A stretch of DNA of 64,000 nt from NCBI RefSeq assembly GCF_007741495.1, contig NZ_CP036262.1, forward strand, positions 6,882,001 to 6,946,000, written 5' to 3'. A program made the translations under genes and the position numbers. Position 1 is the stretch's first letter, and the number at the start of each line of letters is the position of its first letter. Origin of the DNA: Roseimaritima multifibrata (GTDB lineage: Bacteria; Planctomycetota; Planctomycetia; Pirellulales; Pirellulaceae). Below the pieces are notes generated by a model, which searched no databases, had not been told where the DNA came from, and was given only the letters and a program-made list of their open reading frames with translations. Positions 9,151-17,053 of this stretch are shown here, one piece after another.

Positions 9151-10127
9151 AAAGTGCTTTCTTCCCCCTCTTGGTCATTGCCCTGGCATTGGCGGCTTTC
9201 CTCGGCTACAGCAGCGCGTACACCGTCTCTGAAACCGAACAAATCATCATCACACAATTCGGCAAACCGGTTGGCGATCCGATCAGCGATGCGGGGCTTC
9301 ATTTCAAAACGCCCTTTATCCAAGAAATAACTCGCATCGAAAAGCGAACCCTGCAGTGGGACGGTCGCCCCAACGAGATGCCAACCAAAGACAAGACCTA
9401 CATCGTAGTCGACACGTTTGGACGATGGCGAATCAACGATGCAAAACAGTTCTTTCTGCGGTTGCGGGATGAGCGTAGTGCCCAGTCTCGCTTGGATGAC
9501 ATCCTTGGCAGCGAAACCCGCAATGCCATCGCCAAACATGAATTGATCGAAATCATCCGCACCACCAAAGATCGCCAACCCGATCTCGATGCGACCCTGG
9601 TCGACGCACCAGGCAACATTGGCATGCTCTATCCGATCACGATGGGCCGTGCAAAGATTGAAGAGGAAATTTTCGCCAAGGCTGCCAGCAAGCTCACCGA
9701 TTTTGGGATCGAATTGCTTGACGTCCGATTCAAACGAATCAACTACAACGAAAGTGTTCGCATGCGTATCTTCGAACGCATGATTAGTGAGCGGCAGCAG
9801 ATCGCGGAACGTTTTCGCAGTGAAGGAGCCGGCGAAGCGGCGAAGATCATGGGCAGGAGCGAACGTGACTTACTGAGAATCGAATCCGAAGCCTACAAAA
9901 CGGTTCAGGAAATTCACGGCGTCGCGGACGCGAAGGCGACCGAAATTTACGCAGCAGCTTACAACCAAAACGACGATTCGGTCGCGTTCTACGAATTCAT
10001 CATGACAATGGAGTCGTACCAAGAGATGCTAGATAAAGACAGCACCCTGATCCTCACCACGGGCAGCGACATCTTTAAATTCCTTAAGAAAGTTGACCAA
10101 CCCAACGACAGCGCGGCTGCCAAGTAG
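9147..10127 (+). CDS. hflC: HflC, SPFH/prohibitin-family membrane protein
   Basis: 326 residues with an N-terminal membrane anchor (about 5-24) directly followed by SPFH sequence: VSETEQIIITQFGKPVG, KTPFIQEITRIEKR, and DGRPNEMPTKDK, which matches the HflC-specific loop. The RFKRINYNESVR segment and a helical tail with RSEGAGEAAKIMGR follow. It partners with HflK to control FtsH. The ATGA overlap with hflK (9147-9150) indicates a two-gene operon. A strong hairpin lies 40 bases after the stop. Confidence 0.93.
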   Translation: MKSAFFPLLVIALALAAFLGYSSAYTVSETEQIIITQFGKPVGDPISDAGLHFKTPFIQEITRIEKRTLQWDGRPNEMPTKDKTYIVVDTFGRWRINDAKQFFLRLRDERSAQSRLDDILGSETRNAIAKHELIEIIRTTKDRQPDLDATLVDAPGNIGMLYPITMGRAKIEEEIFAKAASKLTDFGIELLDVRFKRINYNESVRMRIFERMISERQQIAERFRSEGAGEAAKIMGRSERDLLRIESEAYKTVQEIHGVADAKATEIYAAAYNQNDDSVAFYEFIMTMESYQEMLDKDSTLILTTGSDIFKFLKKVDQPNDSAAAK

Positions 10128-10167
10128 AAAACAGCAGGCAAAGCCGCGGGCGAGAAGAAAGCTGGAT

Positions 10168-10194
10168 CCTTTACCACTCCTGGAGTGGTAAAGG
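10168..10194. terminator. hairpin between convergent genes
   Basis: A perfect 13-base inverted repeat with a single central base (arms 10168-10180 and 10182-10194, core TTACCACTCC). No T-run follows on either strand. The position between hflC and the convergent gene at 10282 suits a bidirectional terminator. Confidence 0.6.
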
Positions 10195-10281
10195 ACGTGA
10201 TCGCGCGGCCGCAAATCTTTCTAAAATGATTCCGCGAAGAGTGCTTTGGCGGACGCAACCAAACCTAATCGGTGAAAATCG

Positions 10282-10581
10282 CTAGGGCCTGCTCTCCGTC
10301 ACACTGTCGATTTTGTCCTGCATCGACTGCTCGCGATCCGTGCGAGTCCCAACTTTGATGGTCGTAGTGATTCGCGGTGCCCCGAGAGCGTGAACGCGTT
10401 CATGGCAGCGTTTAATCGCGGCAAACACATCGTCCCATTCACCCTCGATGTTCGTGCCGTACGCGTGAAGCTGATGCTCCAGCCCAGCGTCCTGCAGCAC
10501 TTTCTGGCACTCAGCGACGTATTTACTTACGGATACACCAACGTCGATCGGGACGACGCACAGATCTACAATGACTTTCAT
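10282..10581 (-). CDS. MTH1187-family thiamine-binding protein
   Basis: 99 residues that match the small MTH1187/YkoF-like (Thiamine_BP, formerly DUF77) family along their full length: DLCVVPIDVGVSVSKYVAEC at the N terminus, the signature HAYGTNIEGEWDDVFAAIK in the middle and GAPRITTTIKVGTRTDR at the end. The family forms small ferredoxin-like-fold oligomers and members bind thiamine or a related pyrimidine; the cellular role is not settled. No TPP riboswitch was seen upstream. It is a single gene, convergent with hflC. Confidence 0.9.
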   Translation of the reverse strand: MKVIVDLCVVPIDVGVSVSKYVAECQKVLQDAGLEHQLHAYGTNIEGEWDDVFAAIKRCHERVHALGAPRITTTIKVGTRTDREQSMQDKIDSVTESRP

Positions 10582-10717
10582 CTCAGATGAAGCCTCTCAG
10601 TTGTCGGCTAGGGACACAGTTCAATGCCCCAGTCTAAACTTTTACATAGAGAAAGGCGAATGAACCAAGGAATCGAAGGAACCGCGCGCTTCAAATAACA
10701 AAGCAAACGAGCGGCTT

Positions 10718-10899
10718 CCATTCTCCATTCTCCATTCTCCATTCTCCATTCTCCATTCTCCATTCTCCATTCTCCATTCTCCATTCTCCATTCTCCATTC
10801 TCCAGCTCCCAGCTCCCAGCTCCCAGCTCCCAGCTCCCAGCTCCCAGCTCCCAACTCCCAACTCCCAACTCCCAACTCCCAACTCCCAACTCCCAACTC
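10718..10899. repeat. tandem heptamer array, 26 units in three blocks
   Basis: An uninterrupted period-7 array: 12 copies of CCATTCT (10718-10801), 7 of CCAGCTC (10802-10850), then 7 of CCAACTC (10851-10899). Each block is internally perfect and switches variant cleanly. It lies between the thiamine-binding-family gene and the promoter of the DUF1501 operon. Because 7 is not a multiple of 3, all frames of the minus strand stay open and produce Trp/Glu/Gly-rich pseudo-proteins that should not be annotated. A second array of a related heptamer is at 43997-44066. Confidence 0.97.
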
Positions 10900-10929
10900 C
10901 CAAAAGGGTTTCCTCTGTTTTAAAAAAGA

Positions 10930-10959
10930 TTGCAGCAACCCCCGTTAAGCGGGTATACT
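10930..10959 (+). promoter_or_regulatory. possible promoter of the DUF1501 operon
   Basis: TTGCAG at 10930-10935 and TATACT at 10954-10959, 18 bases apart, about 85 bases before the ATG at 11044. The -10 box lies in CGGGTATACTGG, like the strings before 1179 and hflK. The heptamer array ends 30 bases upstream, so its length could influence promoter geometry. Confidence 0.45.
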
Positions 10960-11043
10960 GGCGTCAGATTTCACCGCAGGGGCAACCTAACACCACGATT
11001 GCCCTGCCCCACCTCACCCCTCCCCACCTACCTCGGCCTGGTC

Positions 11044-12390
11044 ATGTTAACGATCAAGGGTCCCGCCAGTCGCTATTGCGACGGGCACAACCGTCGCAGC
11101 TTTTTAAAGGTCGGCGCACTTTCATTCGGTGCTGGAGGTCTGTCGCTGGCGGATCTTTACCGCGCCGAAGCGGCTTCCGGATCGACGAAGTCCCATAAGT
11201 CGGTAATCAATATTTTCCTTGCCGGTGGGCCTCCCCACCAAGACATGTGGGACATCAAGACTGAAGCACCAAGCGAGGTTCGTGGCGAATTCCAGCCAAT
11301 CAGCACCAACGTGCCCGGGATTCAGATCTGCGAAGTCTTTCCTAAGCTGGCGACGCTAATGGATAAAGCCGCCGTGATTCGAAGCGTCGTCGGGTGTCGC
11401 GGCGGGCATGATGGCGTGCAATGCTTAACCGGTTGGGACGGCAACTCGTTAAGAAACCTTGGTGGACGGCCTTCGATCGGTTCGGCCGTCGCGCAAATAC
11501 AAGGACCGGTTGATCCATCGGTTCCTCCGTTCGTTGGACTGGCAGCAAAAACTCGCCACGTTCCGTGGTCGGATTCGGGCCAAGCCGGGTTCCTCGGGTC
11601 AGCCTACTCGCCGTTCAAACCTGACGGCCCCGGGATGCAGAACATGACGCTTAAGGGAATTTCCTTTGATCGACTAGCCGATCGTCGAAGCCTGCTCACC
11701 GAACTGGACACGATGCGGCGAGACATCGACATCAGCGGCACGATGGAAGGGATGGATGCGTTTGGTCAGCGGGCTTTGGATGTGTTGACCAGCAGCAAGC
11801 TGGTTGATGCGTTGGACCTGACCAAGGAAGATCCCAAAATCGTCGCACGTTATGGCGATGGGAAACCCTACAAATACCAATACGATGGTGCACCAACCTG
11901 CAACGATCAACTGCTGATGGCACGCCGCTTGGTGGAAGCTGGCGTCCGCGTTGTCAGCCTCAGCTATGGCCGCTGGGACAGCCACAGTGAAAACTTTGAT
12001 ATGGTCCGCGATCATGGCGGCAAACTGGACCAGTGCCTAAGTGCCCTCGTCACAGACTTGGACGAACGGGGAATGTTGGACGATGTGGCGATCGTCGTTT
12101 GGGGCGAATTCGGAAGAACGCCCAAAATCAACGCAAAAGCGGGACGCGATCACTGGAGCAAAGTCAGCTGTGCTTGGATGGCTGGTGGCGGATTGAAAAC
12201 CGGGCAAGCGATTGGCGCCACCAATCGACTTGGCGAAGAAGCCGTTGAGAGGCCGGTCGACATGCAAGAGGTGGTCGCAACGCTTTACCACACTCTGGGC
12301 ATCGACACCCATTCAACAACCATTGCAGACCCCACCGGTCGTCCCCAGTTCTTGGTCGACAGCGATCCAATCGCCGAGCTGATTTCATGA
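11044..12390 (+). CDS. DUF1501 protein, Tat-exported
   Basis: 448 residues from the ATG at 11044, chosen because the twin-arginine leader (NRRSFLKVGALSFGAGGLS, RR at about 17-18) follows it directly; a longer frame to 10930 has no such logic. DUF1501 hallmarks are INIFLAGGPPHQDMWDIK at the start of the mature protein, a mid-protein LVEAGVRVVSLSYGRWDSH block and IVVWGEFGRTPKINAKAGRDHW near the end. The family has an alkaline phosphatase/sulfatase-like fold, but activity is unproven. The stop overlaps the next start by four bases, opening a four-gene operon. Confidence 0.92.
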   Translation: MLTIKGPASRYCDGHNRRSFLKVGALSFGAGGLSLADLYRAEAASGSTKSHKSVINIFLAGGPPHQDMWDIKTEAPSEVRGEFQPISTNVPGIQICEVFPKLATLMDKAAVIRSVVGCRGGHDGVQCLTGWDGNSLRNLGGRPSIGSAVAQIQGPVDPSVPPFVGLAAKTRHVPWSDSGQAGFLGSAYSPFKPDGPGMQNMTLKGISFDRLADRRSLLTELDTMRRDIDISGTMEGMDAFGQRALDVLTSSKLVDALDLTKEDPKIVARYGDGKPYKYQYDGAPTCNDQLLMARRLVEAGVRVVSLSYGRWDSHSENFDMVRDHGGKLDQCLSALVTDLDERGMLDDVAIVVWGEFGRTPKINAKAGRDHWSKVSCAWMAGGGLKTGQAIGATNRLGEEAVERPVDMQEVVATLYHTLGIDTHSTTIADPTGRPQFLVDSDPIAELIS

Positions 12391-14846
12391 TGAATCGTCA
12401 CAAAATGATTCGCTCTGCCATTTACACGCTCGCAATGGCGTTTGCATATTCTGCATCCTTGTTATCGGCCGCAGATCTGCTGCGGATCGAAAACGGTGAA
12501 GCCCAAGGGGCAACCCAACTCATCGGCGAGGATGCTCGGCTGCAACTGATCGTCTCGCGAACACAAGCCAATGGCATCGTCGCCGACTGGACGCGGAATG
12601 TCCGTTACGACGCGACGCCAGCCGGTTTGGTTTCGATCGATGCGACCGGGATGGTCACTCCATTGGCTGACGGAAACGTCACGATCACGGCGAGCGCCGA
12701 CGATGGTGAACAATCCACAACGACACTGACCGTAACGGGAACCGGTCAAACACAGCCGGTCAGCTTCAGTGGCCAAGTCGTGCCCATCTTCACCAAACTG
12801 GGATGCAACGGAGGCGGATGCCACGGAAAAATTGCCGGGCAAAATGGCTTCCGATTGTCGCTGCTCGGCTTCGAACCCGAGGAAGACTATAAACGGTTGG
12901 TCGCCGAATCACGCGGCCGTCGTGTTTCACTGGCCTCGCCCGATCGCAGTTTGCTGTTGCAGAAAACGGTCAACGCGATGCCGCACGGCGGAGGTGCCCG
13001 CACCACTACCGATTCCCATGAATATCGCTTGCTCCGACGCTGGATCGCGCAAGGCATGCCGTTTGAATCGGGCAGCGCTGTCAGCGTCACTTCGATTCGA
13101 GCGTATCCAAATGTCAAACGAATGCTGGGCGACAGCGCCCAGCAACTGGCGGTCATCGCTACGTACAGCGACGGATCGGTGGAAGACGTCACACGTGCAG
13201 CGGTTTACGAATCCAACGATACCCAGATGGCCGAAGTCTCCGACACGGGCTTGGTCCAGACCGCAAAATTGGTCGGAGACGTTGCCGTCATGGCTCGGTA
13301 TCAGGGCCATGTCACGGTGTTCCGTGCGGAAGTCCCACTAAACATCGATGCGGCGTATGAATTTGCCAGTGAAGCAACCAACGTGGTCGATCAATTCGTC
13401 GGCAAGAAATTGGATTCCCTTGGAATCCCCTTCTCTGCGCAATGTGACGATCCGACGTTTCTGCGTCGCGTCACCCTGGATCTAGCGGGCAGGATTCCGA
13501 CGCTTGCTGAAACCAACGAATTTTTAGCCGACCCATCGGCGGAAAAACGCGAGACGCTAGTCGAACGTCTGCTAGCCAGTGACGACTACGCAACCCTGTT
13601 TGCACGGAAGTGGGGCGTGATCCTGAGGAATCGCCGTAGTGGCGGTTCGCTGCAAGTATCCAATGTGCTGTTTCACCACTGGCTGAGCGAGTCATTCCGA
13701 AACAACAAGCCCTATGACCAAATCGTTGACGAAATGCTGACCGCCAGCGGAACCGTCTTCAGCAATCCCGCGACCGCATGGCTGGACCAAGTCACGGACC
13801 AAAACGAACGAGTCGAAGACATCAGCCAATTGTTCTTAGGGCAACGGATCCAGTGTGCACGATGCCACCACCATCCCTACGAAAAATGGACCCAGGAAGA
13901 TTACGCTCGTATGTCCGCGTTCTTTTCAACCATCTCGAAAAAGACGCAAGGGACCGATGCTACTTTTGTCACCCTTATCGCGGCGCCTTCGGCCAAGCAT
14001 CCCAAGACTGGGCAGGCGGTCCAACCGGCTGGGCTAGATGCCGAAGCAATTGCGATCGACACCGCGATGGACCCCAGGAAAGAACTTAGCGATTGGGTCA
14101 CATCACCAGAGAATCCATTTTTCGCCAAAGCTTTTGTCAACCGATACTGGAAACACTTCATGGGTCGCGGCTTGGTGGAACCAGAAGACGACATGCGTGT
14201 AACCAATCCTCCATCGAATCCGGAATTGATGGATGCGATGGCGGAATCATTTGTCGCGTCGGGGTATGACATCAAGGCCTTGGTTCGATTAATCTGCCTT
14301 TCACGAACCTATTCGGCATCCTCGAATGCAACCGAAGAGAACGTGATCGATCGCCGCAGTCATTCGCGATTTTACCCCAAGCGACTGCAAGCTGAAACGC
14401 TTCTCGATTCGATTGATGCGGTGACAGGATCGACCACGACGTTCGCGGGAATGCCGACAGGCACCCGCGCCGTCCAGCTTCCCGACACCGGTTTCGATTC
14501 GTATTTCTTGACGGTCTTTGGACAACCCGATTCAAAAACGGCTTGTGAATGCGAGCGGTCATCGGAGGCCAATTTGGCGCAGAGCTTGCACTTGCTGAAC
14601 TCCGAAGAAATGCAAAAAAAACTGACCACGGATAACGGTCGGGCGGCCTCCTTTGCAGCCGACAACACACGACCGGTCGAAGCAAAAGTTCGCGAGCTGT
14701 ACAAGCTTGCGCTCAGTCGTGAACCCGCCGACCGGGAGCTGAAGTCGGCGATTGGCTATTTAGGGGAACGTCACAATCAAAAAGAGCCCTGGGAAGATTT
14801 AATTTGGGCCTTAGTGAACTCTAAAGAATTTCTGTTCAACCACTAA
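12387..14846 (+). CDS. DUF1549/DUF1553 protein with Big2-like domain and heme motifs
   Basis: 819 residues with a signal peptide (about 1-29). A bacterial Ig-like (Big_2) domain with WTRNVRYDATPAGLVSID and GNVTITASADDG lies at about 35-118. Next comes a cytochrome-like segment with CNGGGCH (140-146), a CX4CH variant typical of these proteins. A second Ig-like stretch (about 225-320), DUF1549 (DPTFLRRVTLDLAGRIPT onward), a classical CARCH (490-494) and a C-terminal DUF1553 (FFAKAFVNRYWKHFMGRGL, RLICLSRTY) follow. It is predicted periplasmic; a redox or electron-transfer role is inferred from the heme motifs. It overlaps its neighbours by four bases and one base, so co-translation is likely. 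Confidence 0.9.
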   Translation: MMNRHKMIRSAIYTLAMAFAYSASLLSAADLLRIENGEAQGATQLIGEDARLQLIVSRTQANGIVADWTRNVRYDATPAGLVSIDATGMVTPLADGNVTITASADDGEQSTTTLTVTGTGQTQPVSFSGQVVPIFTKLGCNGGGCHGKIAGQNGFRLSLLGFEPEEDYKRLVAESRGRRVSLASPDRSLLLQKTVNAMPHGGGARTTTDSHEYRLLRRWIAQGMPFESGSAVSVTSIRAYPNVKRMLGDSAQQLAVIATYSDGSVEDVTRAAVYESNDTQMAEVSDTGLVQTAKLVGDVAVMARYQGHVTVFRAEVPLNIDAAYEFASEATNVVDQFVGKKLDSLGIPFSAQCDDPTFLRRVTLDLAGRIPTLAETNEFLADPSAEKRETLVERLLASDDYATLFARKWGVILRNRRSGGSLQVSNVLFHHWLSESFRNNKPYDQIVDEMLTASGTVFSNPATAWLDQVTDQNERVEDISQLFLGQRIQCARCHHHPYEKWTQEDYARMSAFFSTISKKTQGTDATFVTLIAAPSAKHPKTGQAVQPAGLDAEAIAIDTAMDPRKELSDWVTSPENPFFAKAFVNRYWKHFMGRGLVEPEDDMRVTNPPSNPELMDAMAESFVASGYDIKALVRLICLSRTYSASSNATEENVIDRRSHSRFYPKRLQAETLLDSIDAVTGSTTTFAGMPTGTRAVQLPDTGFDSYFLTVFGQPDSKTACECERSSEANLAQSLHLLNSEEMQKKLTTDNGRAASFAADNTRPVEAKVRELYKLALSREPADRELKSAIGYLGERHNQKEPWEDLIWALVNSKEFLFNH

Positions 14847-17050
14847 TGCGACACATTCCCTTCCCGACAATTGCGTGGCCTCGGCTTGCGCGGTTCGCGC
14901 TCTGTTTATGTTTGGCCAACCTGTTCCTCCCGAACCGGTCCGCATCTGCGCAGTTGCCCGTTATCGAACTACGTTCGCTTTCACAATCCATTTTCGCCCC
15001 CGGCGGCGAGTATGAGGTTGCCGTTGCAGCGGGAAGCCATACCGACGAATCCGAACAACTGGAATTCTCCCATCCTGGAATCGTCGCAACCGTTCTGATG
15101 GCGGCACCTCAGCCGTTGACAAATGCGGAGACCAAACGTTACGGAAATTTTCGCGTGACGCTTTCGCCCGACGTCCCCGAGGGTCGATACGAAGTCCGCG
15201 CGATCGGACGATTTGGCATATCCAACCCACGATCGATTCTAGTCGACAAGGGCGCACAGCCCATCCGCCCTGTGCAGTCCGATCCGTCCTCGGCAAGCCC
15301 GTTGGCTCTGGACGCGGTCTATTTTAATCACGCGACGTCACAATCCCGCAACTTCTATTCATTGCCCGTCGTCGCGGGAAAGGAGTACCTCGTCCGATTG
15401 ATGACGCACTCTATCGATTCGCGAATGCTTGCTTCCGCTTCGCTAATCAATCGCAAGGCGCAGACGATTCGCAGTGTCATCGGTACGGATTATTCCGATT
15501 TAGAGTTTGCCTTTATCGCGGAAGAAACCGCGCCACTTACGATCATGATTCATGACGCACTCTATCGTGGTGGCCCCGATTATTCCTACGGATTGCAAGT
15601 GACCGAGTCAACCGATTCGGATTCGCCACCTTCGTCTATCGCCCAGCATCCGCTTGTGATCAGCGCACCGGCACTGCAACCTATTCGAGTCGCTGAATCG
15701 GATACGACGGTCAACCTGCAGGTTCCCGGCGCGGTGGAGTCTGATTTTGATTCCCCGACGGACCAGGACCAGTTCATTTGCAAACTCCAAAAAGCGTCTC
15801 CGGTAACCATCGAAGTGGTTTCGCAGCGACTTGGCGAGCCAACGGATGTACGAATGGTTGTCGAACGTGCAATCGACGACGCAGCGGGTGTGCGAACCTG
15901 GCAACGTGTGGCGACCGCAGAGGACAGCCACAATGTGACGGACGCCGTTATTCGGCTTGCGACCAACGACCCGATCCTGAATTTCACGCCCCCTGAAGAC
16001 GGCGACTACCGGATCACTCTGACGGATTTGGACACGGGCTTATCCTTGGGATCGGTTCAACGATACCAACTGTCGGTTGCACCGCCGAACGATTCCTGGG
16101 AACTCGCTGCCTATCACGTTTACCCAAACAAAGACGCCAATGTCTCCCGACCAACTGGAGCGCATTTAGCCCGTGGCGGCGCATTGACGATTCGAGTGTT
16201 CGCCATTCGCAACCAGATGACCGCCCCCATTAAAGTTACGATCCCTGATCTTCCGCCAGGTCTTTCTTGCCCGCCTGCGTGGATTGCGTCCAATCAGAAT
16301 CAAACGGATTTAATTGTCACGGCATCCGCAGAAGCGCCGATTCAGCAAGCTGAATTTCAGGTTCAAGGAATCGCCATGGATGGTACCGGCATTGAAGCGG
16401 CGGGTGATAAAGAAGCCTCCGATCCCGCCAGTTCAGCCCCTGCAAATCCCGCCCCCGCGAAACGGATTGCAAAATCCGTGACGGTCGTCTGGGAGAAAGA
16501 TGGATATCGACCAACCGCACACACACGATTGACCGACAGTTTGGCAATCGCGTCGTCGGAATTGGACGTTTATCCCGTTAGCATTGATCCGGCCAGCACC
16601 GAACCGATCACGACCGCCAAAGGAACGAAGCCAAAGGTTTTAATCAAGGTTCAACGTCAGGAAGGCAGCAAGGACGCGATCGTGTTGCGCGGCAAAAATC
16701 TGCCGGCCGGCGTCGCTGCCGGTGACCTAACCATCCCCGCCGATAAGTCCGAAGCCGAATGGACAATCGACGTGACTGCAAATGCAAAACCGGGGACCTA
16801 TACCTTTTGGGGACAAGGTGAAACCAAGGTCAAGTTTGCGGTCAATCCGCAATCGTTGACAAGGGCGACGAAGCTTCGCGATGACCTGAAAACCATGCGA
16901 GCTGACGAGAGCCGCGCGGATGAACACGCGGCGATCGACAAAGCGATCGCCGAAGCTGAAAAACAGATCGAATCCATTACAAAACAGACAGCTGTCAAAG
17001 ATTTCACCGTCTATGTGCCGTCGTCCCTGATCACACTGGTGGTGCAGTAA
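14846..17050 (+). CDS. exported PPC-domain-like protein
   Basis: 734 residues, signal peptide about 1-36. The sequence is beta-rich, with several segments resembling pre-peptidase C-terminal (PPC) domains: YFNHATSQSRNFYSLPVVAGK at about 170, and DQDQFICKLQKASPVTIEV / GDYRITLTDLDTG at about 305-400. A helical, charged stretch precedes the C terminus (about 675-720, with the repeated ADE/AIDKAIAEAEKQIES pattern). The start codon shares one base with the previous stop. PPC domains are secreted adhesion or folding modules. In planctomycetes such proteins regularly follow DUF1501/DUF1549 genes, which suggests an extracytoplasmic partner. No enzyme motif was seen. Confidence 0.75.
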   Translation: MRHIPFPTIAWPRLARFALCLCLANLFLPNRSASAQLPVIELRSLSQSIFAPGGEYEVAVAAGSHTDESEQLEFSHPGIVATVLMAAPQPLTNAETKRYGNFRVTLSPDVPEGRYEVRAIGRFGISNPRSILVDKGAQPIRPVQSDPSSASPLALDAVYFNHATSQSRNFYSLPVVAGKEYLVRLMTHSIDSRMLASASLINRKAQTIRSVIGTDYSDLEFAFIAEETAPLTIMIHDALYRGGPDYSYGLQVTESTDSDSPPSSIAQHPLVISAPALQPIRVAESDTTVNLQVPGAVESDFDSPTDQDQFICKLQKASPVTIEVVSQRLGEPTDVRMVVERAIDDAAGVRTWQRVATAEDSHNVTDAVIRLATNDPILNFTPPEDGDYRITLTDLDTGLSLGSVQRYQLSVAPPNDSWELAAYHVYPNKDANVSRPTGAHLARGGALTIRVFAIRNQMTAPIKVTIPDLPPGLSCPPAWIASNQNQTDLIVTASAEAPIQQAEFQVQGIAMDGTGIEAAGDKEASDPASSAPANPAPAKRIAKSVTVVWEKDGYRPTAHTRLTDSLAIASSELDVYPVSIDPASTEPITTAKGTKPKVLIKVQRQEGSKDAIVLRGKNLPAGVAAGDLTIPADKSEAEWTIDVTANAKPGTYTFWGQGETKVKFAVNPQSLTRATKLRDDLKTMRADESRADEHAAIDKAIAEAEKQIESITKQTAVKDFTVYVPSSLITLVVQ

Positions 17051-17053
17051 CCG

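Noticed and set aside
10718-10899. CRISPR-like array
   Set aside because: Unit is 7 bases with no spacers and no cas genes nearby.
10608-10938. Trp/Glu/Gly-rich open frames on the minus strand
   Set aside because: They arise from the period-7 array, which stays open in all three frames; no start site or coding character.
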